Source: Lachnospiraceae bacterium (lineage in GTDB: Bacteria; Bacillota_A; Clostridia; Lachnospirales; Lachnospiraceae). Taken from it: a stretch of 64,000 nt of DNA. The notes beneath the pieces are model-generated. The model did not search any database and had not been told where the DNA came from. It worked only from the letters and a program-made list of their open reading frames with translations. The stretch is from positions 35,053 through 99,052 of the forward strand of contig SFGN01000008.1 of NCBI GenBank assembly GCA_004556565.1. The letters run 5' to 3'. A program made the translations under genes and the position numbers. Within the stretch, counting starts at the first letter, position 1. The number at the start of each line of letters is the position of its first letter. Shown here piece after piece: positions 52,286-58,975 of the stretch.

Positions 52286-52310
52286 GGCCGGATACCCGGC
52301 CTTTTTTTTT
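52286..52310 (+). terminator. Terminator after the regulator gene
   Basis: GGCCGG (52286-52291) pairs with CCGGCC (52296-52301) over a four-base loop and is followed by nine T. It makes the regulator a single-gene transcript. Confidence 0.92.
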
Positions 52311-52588
52311 GCGCTTATTATGTATATTTTTTTCATCCATATTTTATAAAATTTTTATTATTTACACGTTGTATTTAGGCCATCTCATTACACTATACAC
52401 GCCGGACAGCACAAGCCCGGCACACCTCACGCGCTGGAGTGAATAGCGGCGCGGCAAAACTTTGAGCTAAAAAGTTTGACTGTATCGGGGTTAGTCACCG
52501 CCAACACGTATCAATCATGTTATGCAATGGCATATATAATGCGGGCGTATCCGTATTCGTTCCGCGTCTACGGATGTAAGCGCTTATC

Positions 52589-52717
52589 ATGCAAATTCGT
52601 TCCGCGTCTGTGCATGAGTGCGGCATATATGACGGCGTGTATGTGCTGGATATGTGCGAGGGCATTTATGTTGTTTATCAGGTGGGCTGCGCCTGCGGGC
52701 GTGGCCTGCCTTTTTAA
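52589..52717 (+). CDS. Possible 42-residue protein
   Basis: ATG 52589 to TAA 52717, beginning MQIRSASVHECGIYDGVYVL and ending GCACGRGLPF. It has a more protein-like composition than the 89-codon ORF in another frame (52476-52745). The ribosome site is weak. The region 52311-52788 otherwise holds no clear gene; a -10-like TATAAT lies at 52535-52540 without a good -35. Confidence 0.35.
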   Translation: MQIRSASVHECGIYDGVYVLDMCEGIYVVYQVGCACGRGLPF

Positions 52718-52720
52718 GTT

Positions 52721-52764
52721 TTTGATTAAGCGTTTAGCGCCTTAATCAAAGGCTTAAAGCCTTT
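52721..52764 (+). promoter_or_regulatory. Tandem hairpins in the leader of the 247-residue gene
   Basis: TTTGATTAAG (52721-52730) pairs with CTTAATCAAA (52741-52750), ten perfect pairs. AAAGGCTT/AAGCCTTT (52748-52764) forms a second hairpin with a one-base loop. No T run follows, so these are leader structures 26 bases before the start codon rather than terminators. They may protect or regulate the mRNA. Confidence 0.7.
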
Positions 52765-52789
52765 AATACAAATTAAAGGAGATATAACA

Positions 52790-53533
52790 ATGAACATCAA
52801 TGAAACTATGGATAAGCGTGCAGCTTTGGAAGTGTCCGTCACTAAGCTGAATGAGGCGATTCTTGCCAATTCCGCGCATGAAGTCATCGAAAAACAGATG
52901 CTTGCTATTGCGGAAGATGTCAAGACTTTGAACAAATCCCTTGTCACCGATGAGTTTATGACGTTGCGCGACAGCGATAAGCCCATGTATAATGCCATTT
53001 ATAAGTTGGAAGTTCCTGTCGTGCGTGTTAAGGAAACTGATGAGAAGTGGATTGTGGAAGAAGGCACAAAGGTTATCGATCTGGTAGCCCTTGAGCGCTT
53101 CTGCAAACCTGCGGATATTGCCAACAAACCCGGCTGGTCTTATCGCGCTGAAAACGTCGCCCGTCTGATGGCGGCTCGTGCCACAAAGGACATAGGCGGC
53201 GATTACAAAGACCTGCTGAACAATTATCGCCTTACTAAGAAGGCAGATCGCACGCAAGAGGCTTGCCCGATTAGCAATAGTCAGTTGACTAAGCTCTTGC
53301 AGGATTTTGTGGATATGATCCTGTTTGAAGACAATGGACATGGCCTTAATGCTTATAAGGTAACTTCGCAGGATGTGGCTTTTATTCTGTACACGGCCTG
53401 CAAGCCCGGTAAAGCGCCTAAGACCGTCACTATGCCGCAAGCTAAAACGATTATCAACCTTACTACGCAGGTTATTAACCGTATTATAACGGGCGACAGT
53501 TATAAGTCCCTTTATAGGCGTAATGAGGATTGA
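52790..53533 (+). CDS. Hypothetical protein, 247 residues
   Basis: ATG behind AAAGGAGATATAACA, a strong site. It is helical and charged: NETMDKRAALEVSVTKLNEA, IEKQMLAIAEDVKTLNKSLV, TKLLQDFVDMILFEDNGHGL. Codons such as AAG, CGT and GCT are frequent, as in well-expressed genes. Leader hairpins before it and structured RNA after it suggest a separately regulated, abundant product. No family recognised; a DNA-binding or host-shutoff role is possible. Confidence 0.75.
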   Translation: MNINETMDKRAALEVSVTKLNEAILANSAHEVIEKQMLAIAEDVKTLNKSLVTDEFMTLRDSDKPMYNAIYKLEVPVVRVKETDEKWIVEEGTKVIDLVALERFCKPADIANKPGWSYRAENVARLMAARATKDIGGDYKDLLNNYRLTKKADRTQEACPISNSQLTKLLQDFVDMILFEDNGHGLNAYKVTSQDVAFILYTACKPGKAPKTVTMPQAKTIINLTTQVINRIITGDSYKSLYRRNED

Positions 53534-53540
53534 TCAGGAA

Positions 53541-53599
53541 TTGAAATTTATTTCAATTTCGATTTTTACGGGGAAATGGATTTCATGCCATTTCTCCGT
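53541..53599 (+). terminator. AT-rich hairpin and 12-bp hairpin after the 247-residue gene
   Basis: TTGAAAT/ATTTCAA (53541-53556) is followed by TTTCGATTTTT, a weak terminator. A second stem, ACGGGGAAATGG (53568-53579) with CCATTTCTCCGT (53588-53599), has twelve pairs including one G-U and ends four bases before the ribozyme. It may shield the 3' end. Confidence 0.55.
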
Positions 53600-53603
53600 A
53601 TAA

Positions 53604-53659
53604 GCCGTCTGATGAGTCGCGGAAGATTGCGACGAAACGGGGAGCTTCCCCGTCACGGT
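53604..53659 (+). ncRNA. Type I hammerhead ribozyme
   Basis: All conserved parts are present in order. Stem I is GCCGU (53604-53608) with ACGGU (53655-53659). CUGAUGA is at 53609-53615. Stem II is GUCGC/GCGAC (53616-53620 with 53629-53633) with an eight-base loop. GAAA is at 53634-53637. Stem III is CGGGG/CCCCG (53638-53642 with 53648-53652). The A15.1-U16.1 pair (53637, 53653) is intact. Cleavage should fall after C53654. Stem I is open, so it is type I. It lies between a protein gene and the next promoter. Confidence 0.93.
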
Positions 53660-53672
53660 GCTGCAAAAACCT

Positions 53673-53701
53673 TTGCATCGCGTTGGTTATTGTGGTATAC
53701 T
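53673..53701 (+). promoter_or_regulatory. Sigma-70 promoter after the ribozyme
   Basis: TTGCAT (53673-53678), 17 bases, TATACT (53696-53701). It would start transcription near 53708, just before the long-stemmed RNA. So that RNA can be made independently of the ribozyme. Confidence 0.72.
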
Positions 53702-53742
53702 TATATTAGGTAAAATCCGTTTCCATAAGGAATTGGATTTGG

Positions 53743-53862
53743 TTTTGCTTTTATAAAGCGGCGTATGTTTTACCAGCGGGGAGTGGTGTCCTACGTTGGG
53801 TTGCGGTATAACCCGCAATGATGTTGTTAGTCCATACGCCGCGTTATAAGGGCAAAGCAAAA
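53743..53862 (+). ncRNA. Candidate structured RNA with long closing stem
   Basis: The outer arms pair over about 25 positions with small bulges: TTTTGCTTT (53743-53751) with AAAGCAAAA (53854-53862), TATAA with TTATA, and GCGGCGTATG (53758-53767) with CATACGCCGC (53833-53842). Inside are two hairpins: CCAGCG/CGTTGG (53773-53799 region) and TTGCGG with CCGCAA (53801-53818). This three-way-junction plan does not match an RNA class I know. It sits between a promoter and the small gene at 53883, 20 bases before its ATG. Confidence 0.65.
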
Positions 53863-53882
53863 TTGAAAAAGGAAATAAAGTT

Positions 53883-54068
53883 ATGCCACAAATACCATAT
53901 AGCATGAGGTTGGATGAAGATATTCGTACTGCTTTTGTATCTAAATGCAAAGACAATGGAATTTCTGCAACGAAAGCTATTGAGTATATTATGAAAGCCT
54001 ATACAGAAGGGGTTATTGACATTACATTTAATGTAATCATGTATACGCAAACAAATAAAGAAATGTAA
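53883..54068 (+). CDS. Small RHH-like protein
   Basis: 61 residues. IPYSMRLDEDIRTAFVSKCK then DNGISATKAIEYIMKAYTEG fits the ribbon-helix-helix layout of DinJ/Arc-like DNA-binding proteins: one strand and two helices. The end is unlike known members. It lies directly after the structured RNA and may regulate this region. Confidence 0.6.
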   Translation: MPQIPYSMRLDEDIRTAFVSKCKDNGISATKAIEYIMKAYTEGVIDITFNVIMYTQTNKEM

Positions 54069-54119
54069 TAGAAATCATAATCGAAAAGGAATTTACAATA
54101 ATAATCAAGGGAGGCGCTA

Positions 54120-54509
54120 ATGAAAGAGATAATCGACATAACTCCAATTAGCGAAGATGAAATTATGTGGGCTGGTTTGGCTAAGGCATTACAAATGGCC
54201 GAGGAAAACAAATCGCTTTACACTATCAATAAAAAGCGGTATGCAGAAATGCAGAAGGCTTATAAATTGCTAAAGGAATTGGTTTTAGAGTGCGATCCTG
54301 ACGCGCAGTTTGAGTGCAAATGCCGTGATCCGTTTCAGGATATATGTGATATTGGGGTCCGATGCGCGGAGTTAGACATTATGACACAAGATATGCCAGC
54401 TTGGAAGGAAATAGTCAATCTGGCTGACAATTTTTCTGTAACGCCCATCAAAAGGAATCGGATTTGGATTACGTTTACCTTTTTAGATGTAATGACAAAA
54501 CGCACATAA
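54120..54509 (+). CDS. Hypothetical protein
   Basis: 129 residues, ATG behind GGGAGGCGCTA. Helical start (IMWAGLAKALQMAEENKSLY) and Cys residues in CDPDAQFECKCRDPFQDICD. The end KRNRIWITFTFLDVMTKRT is basic. It shares a transcript with the RHH-like gene and precedes a terminator. No family recognised. Confidence 0.68.
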   Translation: MKEIIDITPISEDEIMWAGLAKALQMAEENKSLYTINKKRYAEMQKAYKLLKELVLECDPDAQFECKCRDPFQDICDIGVRCAELDIMTQDMPAWKEIVNLADNFSVTPIKRNRIWITFTFLDVMTKRT

Positions 54510-54572
54510 ACTATCATGCGTATGGTAGAGAAAATAAAAAAGATCATAAAATGAAAAAGTAAAATCAACTTT

Positions 54573-54597
54573 AGAATCCGCAAGGATTCTTTTTTTT
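54573..54597 (+). terminator. Intrinsic terminator
   Basis: AGAATCC (54573-54579), loop GCAA, GGATTCT (54584-54590), then eight T. It ends the transcript from the ribozyme region. Confidence 0.9.
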
Positions 54598-54638
54598 ACC
54601 CCAATATGTAAATAAAAAACAGAAAGGAATTGAAAATC

Positions 54639-54833
54639 ATGCAGAACATTTACACCATCAAATCCCGCCTTGCGGAACTGCGCGAGGAACTTATGAACCA
54701 TGCCGCCGTATGGAGCGATGTGCCGGGTGGCACTGATAACCCCATTGCGCAGGCCGAGTATGCCCGTATCTGGAAGGAATTGGAAACGCTTTCGCAAGAG
54801 GCCAAGGGCGCGACCTACAAAATGGCGATTTAG
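54639..54833 (+). CDS. Small helical protein
   Basis: 64 residues from ATG 54639 behind AGAAAGGAATTGAAAATC. It starts QNIYTIKSRLAELREELMNH and ends EAKGATYKMAI. Two helices are likely. First of a dense series of small genes, each with its own AGGAGG-like site. No family recognised. Confidence 0.68.
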   Translation: MQNIYTIKSRLAELREELMNHAAVWSDVPGGTDNPIAQAEYARIWKELETLSQEAKGATYKMAI

Positions 54834-54845
54834 GAGGAAATGGAA

Positions 54846-55064
54846 ATGCTGTATTACCGTGTAAAGCCGGAATATGACAACGCCCGCTTGCTCAATCGCA
54901 CCACCCGTGCGTTTGATCGGGTGCTGATAGGAAATGAATTGTACACCGAAAAGGAATGGGAACGCCTTGTGCTGCGTTATCGTGTGTCAGCAGTTGTGTG
55001 CGAACCGGTGCAGGTCAATAAACACAACACCTATTTCTTTTTCGGCGCAAGGTTCGCGGACTAA
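54846..55064 (+). CDS. Hypothetical protein
   Basis: 72 residues from ATG 54846, eight bases after AGGAGG; an ATG six bases earlier is too close to the site. Sequence: LYYRVKPEYDNARLLNRTTR, later TYFFFGARFAD. Many strands and aromatic residues. No family recognised. Confidence 0.68.
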   Translation: MLYYRVKPEYDNARLLNRTTRAFDRVLIGNELYTEKEWERLVLRYRVSAVVCEPVQVNKHNTYFFFGARFAD

Positions 55065-55088
55065 AACGAAACCGGGGAGGAATCGTAA

Positions 55089-55244
55089 ATGAAACGAAAA
55101 GGGAAACGAAACCGTATTGACGTTTTGCGGACCAGTGGGTATGCGTTTCTGCGCAAGGAAGGAAATGCGCTGTACTACGAAAACCGCTATACGGGAGCCA
55201 TTGTGCGCTTGCAAAACGGGCGTATGCGTTGTGTGTGGCGCTGA
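55089..55244 (+). CDS. Small basic protein, 51 residues
   Basis: ATG 55089 behind GGGGAGGAATCGTAA, TGA at 55244. KRKGKRNRIDVLRTSGYAFL then RKEGNALYYENRYTGAIVRL. The composition is very basic at the start, with a small beta core. The next 130 bases up to the gene at 55378 hold no other clear gene. Confidence 0.65.
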   Translation: MKRKGKRNRIDVLRTSGYAFLRKEGNALYYENRYTGAIVRLQNGRMRCVWR

Positions 55245-55377
55245 CGTGCGTTTGGCGGCGTTTTTGCAGACAATGGTAAGGCAAAAACGAAAATGAAATA
55301 GCTTTAGGGTATAGTTATACCCTTGTAAATGAAATGTGCTTGAATCCTTGATGAAATAGGGCAAAAAGGAGGTAAAA

Positions 55378-55569
55378 ATGGAAATCGAATTTGAGCTTGT
55401 AACGGTGCATGGTGAGGACGTGCTTATGCGCACGGCGGTCAACTATATGGATGATGAGCTGCGTGAGGAAATTCATGCGGAAATGGCCCCGTGTACGGCG
55501 CAGGCGTTTTGTGATGAGTACGCAAGGCGGCACAAAGAAAAGTACGGGCAGGAATGGATCATAAACTGA
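55378..55569 (+). CDS. Small acidic protein
   Basis: 63 residues, ATG behind AAAAAGGAGGTAAAA. Sequence EIEFELVTVHGEDVLMRTAV then DDELREEIHAEMAPCTAQAF. One beta hairpin and a helix are likely. No family recognised. Confidence 0.68.
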   Translation: MEIEFELVTVHGEDVLMRTAVNYMDDELREEIHAEMAPCTAQAFCDEYARRHKEKYGQEWIIN

Positions 55570-55588
55570 AATGCGGGAGGAATCGAAA

Positions 55589-55915
55589 TTGGTACGAACT
55601 TATTATATGCCGCTGTTGGACGCTGCTCGATGTGACACGCTACTGAATGCAAATGGTATTACACGCTTCTATATTGGATCTGGCAAGGAATTTAAAACGT
55701 GGTGCAAACAGAATGCAGCCCAATACTCCGGTGCCTATGTCGAAGGTTGTTTACTGGATAATTTTGTAATGATGACGAAACGTGGCTTTGCCGCCTTTTA
55801 TGAGCACTATTTGAATGAATGGAGTAGTGATTACTATGTGGAATTTCAGCCAGGACCCGCGCAAGATGTGTGGGCAAACTGGTATAAATTTGAAAAGGAA
55901 ATGGAATCCGTATGA
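55589..55915 (+). CDS. Hypothetical protein
   Basis: 108 residues from TTG 55589 behind GGGAGGAATCGAAA; the longer frame start at 55571 lies before the ribosome site. Contains PLLDAARCDTLLNANGITRF, YIGSGKEFKTWCKQNAAQYS and ends FEKEMESV. Overlaps the next gene by four bases. No family recognised. Confidence 0.68.
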   Translation: MVRTYYMPLLDAARCDTLLNANGITRFYIGSGKEFKTWCKQNAAQYSGAYVEGCLLDNFVMMTKRGFAAFYEHYLNEWSSDYYVEFQPGPAQDVWANWYKFEKEMESV

Positions 55916-56034
55916 ATGGCTATTGGACGCACGTCGGATATATGGGTTGGGTGCCGGACAAACAACGTTATGTCCTATTCGCAACTGACCGAGACTACCA
56001 TGAATATATGGAGGAAAAAGAAAATGGATTTTAA
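55912..56034 (+). CDS. Small phage protein (GYMGWVPDKQ type)
   Basis: 40 residues, ATG 55912 overlapping the upstream stop. NGYWTHVGYMGWVPDKQRYV followed by LFATDRDYHEYMEEKENGF. The YMGW...LFATxxDYxEYxE pattern is that of small conserved phage proteins. Role unknown. It overlaps the membrane protein gene by eleven bases. Confidence 0.7.
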   Translation: MNGYWTHVGYMGWVPDKQRYVLFATDRDYHEYMEEKENGF

Positions 56035-56149
56035 AATCGGCAAATACCGTATTCGTATGGGTAGTTTTGCGTGGTGGTGCTGTATTGCGTCTGGTGTGGC
56101 TATGCTTTATATGGTTATGCTGGCTACAATGATTTGGACTATAATATGA
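56024..56149 (+). CDS. Small membrane protein
   Basis: 41 residues from ATG 56024 behind GGAGGAAAAAGAAA. A basic start (DFKIGKYRIRMGS) is followed by one or two short membrane spans (WWCCIASGVAMLYMVMLATM). It may act on the host membrane. The promoter of the toxin-antitoxin pair starts 13 bases downstream. Confidence 0.65.
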   Translation: MDFKIGKYRIRMGSFAWWCCIASGVAMLYMVMLATMIWTII

Positions 56150-56161
56150 GTATGGAATGTG

Positions 56162-56190
56162 TTGACATTGTACGCACAAATGCATATAAT
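56162..56190 (+). promoter_or_regulatory. Perfect consensus sigma-70 promoter
   Basis: TTGACA (56162-56167), 17 bases, TATAAT (56185-56190): both boxes are perfect. Transcription should start near 56197, fifteen bases before the antitoxin ATG. The string TTGACATTGTA is also seen upstream of the regulator gene at 51417. A strong promoter of this kind is expected to be repressed by the antitoxin-toxin complex. Confidence 0.92.
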
Positions 56191-56211
56191 AAAGGCGGAG
56201 GTGAGAAGGAA

Positions 56212-56499
56212 ATGAGTAAGACCGCTAATATTCATATGCGTGTTGACCCCATCATAAAGGCGCAAGCCGAAGAGGTTTTTAAAAAGCTTGGCACATCTAC
56301 CACTGACGCTATTACTATGTTTTTGTATAAGGTAGTCAACTATCAAGGAATTCCATTTGAAATAGCTCTTAACGTACCTAATGCAGAAACATTGGAGGCA
56401 TTCAAAGAGGCGGAAGAGTTGCGCAAAGACCCCAACAGTAAGAGCTATTTGTCCTTCGCTGAATTGCTGGAGGAAATGCAAAATGAAACTGACGATTAA
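56212..56499 (+). CDS. RelB/DinJ-family antitoxin
   Basis: 95 residues from ATG 56212 behind GGAGGTGAGAAGGAA. An RHH domain: TANIHMRVDPIIKAQAEEVF then KKLGTSTTDAITMFLYKVVN, with GIPFEIAL as in DinJ. The acidic end EEMQNETDD should wrap the toxin. The gene overlaps the toxin gene by 17 bases. It should neutralise YafQ and repress the promoter at 56162. Confidence 0.88.
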   Translation: MSKTANIHMRVDPIIKAQAEEVFKKLGTSTTDAITMFLYKVVNYQGIPFEIALNVPNAETLEAFKEAEELRKDPNSKSYLSFAELLEEMQNETDD

Positions 56500-56758
56500 G
56501 GCAACTGCCAGGTTCAAAAAGGATTTGAAACTCATTGCTAAACGCGGTTATGATATACAATTGTTATATGAGGTGGTAGACCTACTGGCAAACGACAAGG
56601 AATTACCATCCAAATATGCAGATCATGACTTAATAGGCAATTACAACGGTTATCGCGAATGTCATATCAAACCGGACTGGCTACTGATTTATCAGATAAT
56701 AGATAATGAATTGATTTTGCTGCTATCAAGAACTGGTAGGCATTGTGATGTGTTTTAA
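56483..56758 (+). CDS. yafQ: YafQ-family toxin (mRNA interferase)
   Basis: 91 residues from ATG 56483. Start KLTIKATARFKKDLKLIAKR, then DHDLIGNYNGYRECHIKPDW, LLIYQIIDNELILLLSRTGR and HCDVF at the end. The catalytic set of YafQ (His residues in the DH, ECHI and TGxH positions and the C-terminal Phe) is conserved. It cuts ribosome-bound mRNA when free of antitoxin. A terminator follows directly. On a phage it may exclude rivals or maintain a plasmid-like prophage. Confidence 0.9.
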   Translation: MKLTIKATARFKKDLKLIAKRGYDIQLLYEVVDLLANDKELPSKYADHDLIGNYNGYRECHIKPDWLLIYQIIDNELILLLSRTGRHCDVF

Positions 56759-56762
56759 TAGT

Positions 56763-56793
56763 AAAGGAGATGCAAGGATCATCTCCTTTTTTT
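56763..56793 (+). terminator. Terminator after the toxin gene
   Basis: AAAGGAGATG (56763-56772) pairs perfectly with CATCTCCTTT (56780-56789) over a seven-base loop, then more T. Together with the promoter at 56162 it makes the toxin-antitoxin pair a closed unit. Confidence 0.92.
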
Positions 56794-56911
56794 GTTTACT
56801 CTACATTGAATTGACGATAAAAAGTAGAGTACAGGCATAGGGCTTCACAAGCAATCAAATTTGGTATAAGCTAAGCTCAACTCAATAATTACAACTACGC
56901 AACGACTTTGT

Positions 56912-56938
56912 GAACGGCGAAACCCGCCGTTCTTTTTT
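56912..56938 (+). terminator. Intrinsic terminator
   Basis: GAACGGC (56912-56918) pairs with GCCGTTC (56926-56932), followed by six T. The 118 bases between the two terminators carry no gene that I can see. A promoter for the next genes was not found. Confidence 0.88.
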
Positions 56939-56958
56939 GTCGTGGAAAGGAATTGAAA

Positions 56959-57006
56959 ATGAAAAAGGGTTTAGCTACTGGAGGGCATAATGAAGTTTTA
57001 CATTGA
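56959..57006 (+). CDS. Possible 15-residue leader peptide
   Basis: ATG 56959 behind GGAAAGGAATTGAAA gives MKKGLATGGHNEVLH, and overlaps the next gene start by 17 bases. Its codons contain the ribosome site (GGAGGG) of that gene. It may couple translation or just be chance. Confidence 0.4.
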   Translation: MKKGLATGGHNEVLH

Positions 57007-57265
57007 AATGAATGCAGATGAGATTAAAACAAAAATACCCTACGCTCTTATTTGTGAAACACGAGATGGTGCTCGGTGGGATACCGGAAGGCGAAAACGT
57101 GAGTGGGACAAGATGTTTACCGAAAAGGAAAAAGCAGCGGCTACAAAAATATTTCGTCAGGCTCGCAACTGGTATTTGTACAAGGGTGTTCCTGATTGTG
57201 TTGTAATGACCCCGGCTACATTGATGCTTTGGGAAAAATTAGGTATGTTTTGTGCTTTGTTTTAA
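56990..57265 (+). CDS. Hypothetical protein
   Basis: 91 residues, ATG behind GGAGGGCATA. Start KFYIEMNADEIKTKIPYALI, then a basic DTGRRKREWDKMFTEKEKAA helix and RQARNWYLYKGVPDCVVMTP. Such small proteins are common in clostridial phages. No function known to me. Confidence 0.7.
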   Translation: MKFYIEMNADEIKTKIPYALICETRDGARWDTGRRKREWDKMFTEKEKAAATKIFRQARNWYLYKGVPDCVVMTPATLMLWEKLGMFCALF

Positions 57266-57288
57266 ACAAAGAAGGGGAGAAAGGGCGA

Positions 57289-57480
57289 ATGAATACACGA
57301 GTGATTATTACGCTTGATGATGTAGAGAAAATGCAATACGACCCGGAAAGCATTGGAATAGCAGTGCTGCGAGGACTGGGGTTTATTGTAAAAAAGGCGA
57401 TGTTATCCGGCGATATTTCAGTGCTGGATGATAGTGGTCAGATCCTTGCATATGTAGACCAAGGCGCAATTATTGATTAA
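57289..57480 (+). CDS. Hypothetical protein
   Basis: 63 residues, ATG behind GGGGAGAAAGGGCGA. Sequence NTRVIITLDDVEKMQYDPES then IGIAVLRGLG and VLDDSGQILAYVDQGAIID. A mixed alpha/beta small protein. No family recognised. Confidence 0.68.
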   Translation: MNTRVIITLDDVEKMQYDPESIGIAVLRGLGFIVKKAMLSGDISVLDDSGQILAYVDQGAIID

Positions 57481-57494
57481 AGGAGGAATGAAAA

Positions 57495-58268
57495 ATGGAT
57501 TTGAAAATAATACTTGATAAACACCACAAATGGTTGAAAAACGAACCGGAAGGAGCCAGAGCAAACCTGCGCTATGTAAATCTGAGCCGTGCAGACTTGA
57601 GCTGTGTAAATCTGAGCCGTGCAGACCTATTCGGTGCAGACTTGAGCTATGCCAATCTGAACGATGCAGACCTGAGCTATGCCAATCTGAACAATGCAGA
57701 CCTGAGCTATGCCAATCTGAACCGTGCGGACCTGAACGATGCAGACCTGAGCTGTGCAGACCTGAACCGTGCAAATCTGAGCCGTGCGCATCTGAGCTGT
57801 GCAAACCTGAACTATACAAACCTGAGCTGTGCTAATATGAACCGTACAGACCTATGCGGTGCGAACCTACGTGGTGCTCGTCTTATTAGAGTTAAGAATA
57901 TAGATACTGTTCTATGGGATACATATACTAATTTTTATCCGTTGCAGTGTCCTGAAACAGGGGCATTTATCGGTTACAAAAAAGCATATGACAAAATCAT
58001 AATGTTGGAAATATGTGCAGACGCCAAGCGCAGTAGTGCCACATCAAGAAAATGCCGATGCAGTAAAGCTACAGTGTTAAGTATTACGAATTTAGATGGT
58101 ACTGCGTGCGAATTAACTGCACTGGCAAGTAATTATGACTCGAAGTTCATTTATCGTGTAGGGGAAATTGTTGAAGTGCCTGATTTTTGTGAAGATCGCT
58201 GGTGCGAGTGCGCAAAAGGAATACATTTCTTCATTACAAGGGATGAGGCGGTTCAATATAGTTGCTAA
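57495..58268 (+). CDS. Pentapeptide-repeat protein
   Basis: 257 residues. About 22 pentapeptides of the A(D/N)LXX type fill residues 22-130 (ADLSYANLNDADLSYANLN and so on) and should fold as a right-handed quadrilateral beta-helix. A different C-terminal domain follows (residues 140-257: DTYTNFYPLQCPETGAFIGY, GIHFFITRDEAVQYSC), of a kind often joined to such repeats in phages (DUF5758-like). DNA-mimicking pentapeptide proteins can inhibit gyrase, but no such role is shown here. Confidence 0.88.
   Translation: MDLKIILDKHHKWLKNEPEGARANLRYVNLSRADLSCVNLSRADLFGADLSYANLNDADLSYANLNNADLSYANLNRADLNDADLSCADLNRANLSRAHLSCANLNYTNLSCANMNRTDLCGANLRGARLIRVKNIDTVLWDTYTNFYPLQCPETGAFIGYKKAYDKIIMLEICADAKRSSATSRKCRCSKATVLSITNLDGTACELTALASNYDSKFIYRVGEIVEVPDFCEDRWCECAKGIHFFITRDEAVQYSC
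57577..57850 (+). repeat. Tandem 15/30-bp repeats in the pentapeptide gene
   Basis: Units such as GAGCTATGCCAATCTGAAC and GATGCAGACCT recur with few changes, in phase with pentapeptides. It is coding, not a CRISPR array: there are no unique spacers. Near identity in several units points to recent expansion. Confidence 0.85.
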
Positions 58269-58310
58269 AGAAAATTGGTAACAAAGAATGGTAACAAAGG
58301 AGGAATTAAA

Positions 58311-58820
58311 ATGGAATCTAAGCAGTTTTACGCAGATGACTTCTACAAGAATGAAGAAGGTAAGTTTTATACCGGTATGTATCTTGAAAACAACCCATGG
58401 ATTAAGTCGAGGTACACTTGGGAGAAAATTGAAAATCCTTACGAAACCTTGCGGGGCAAGACAGTGCGCTGTGAGTACAGCCAGATATTTTACCCGGACA
58501 GCTCAATGTTGCTATGCAATGCGATAATGGCAGTAGACGAATGTCTGTATGATCATATAGAAAACGGTTCGTGTTGGCAGTACTACGACGAGGAAGGAAA
58601 TGAATTAGACGAAGAAGAGGCGGAAGAATACGAAGGCGAAGTTAAAGAGCGGGGTGTTGACATCTTCCAGTATTACCTTATTGATGATGCCACTGCTGAC
58701 CGGCTTATGCACTGTACGGATGAAATCATTTTTTACAGCGAAGAGTTGGATTTGTATGTATTGGGCGTGACGCACTTCGGTACAGGCTGGGATTATGTGG
58801 ATATGGAGTTTGTGTATTAA
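58311..58820 (+). CDS. Hypothetical acidic protein
   Basis: 169 residues from ATG 58311 behind AAAGGAGGAATTAAA. It starts ESKQFYADDFYKNEEGKFYT; a middle stretch is very acidic (EEGNELDEEEAEEYEGEV). The end reads HFGTGWDYVDMEFVY. Acidity suggests DNA mimicry or solubility. No family recognised. Confidence 0.7.
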   Translation: MESKQFYADDFYKNEEGKFYTGMYLENNPWIKSRYTWEKIENPYETLRGKTVRCEYSQIFYPDSSMLLCNAIMAVDECLYDHIENGSCWQYYDEEGNELDEEEAEEYEGEVKERGVDIFQYYLIDDATADRLMHCTDEIIFYSEELDLYVLGVTHFGTGWDYVDMEFVY

Positions 58821-58838
58821 GGATGGAGGGAAAATGCC

Positions 58839-58964
58839 ATGCGAAGAGTGTATTTGCTACAACGCATTAGAGAATCCAATGATTGGCCCAAAGGAATAAG
58901 AATATATGCCGACAAACCATGTACTGGTTGGCGCACAATACGCGTTGAAGAAGTTAACGATTAA
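58839..58964 (+). CDS. Small protein, 41 residues
   Basis: ATG 58839 to TAA 58964, behind GGAGGGAAAATGCC. Starts RRVYLLQRIRESNDWPKGIR and ends TIRVEEVND. A 21-codon frame starting four bases earlier (CEECIC) also has a ribosome site, but the longer frame ends neatly at the next ribosome site. Confidence 0.6.
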   Translation: MRRVYLLQRIRESNDWPKGIRIYADKPCTGWRTIRVEEVND

Positions 58965-58975
58965 GGAGAAGGAAT

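Noticed and set aside
52476..52745. 89-codon plus-strand ORF starting TTG
   Set aside because: No ribosome site, odd composition rich in Met, Cys and Ala, and it runs into the leader hairpins of the next gene.
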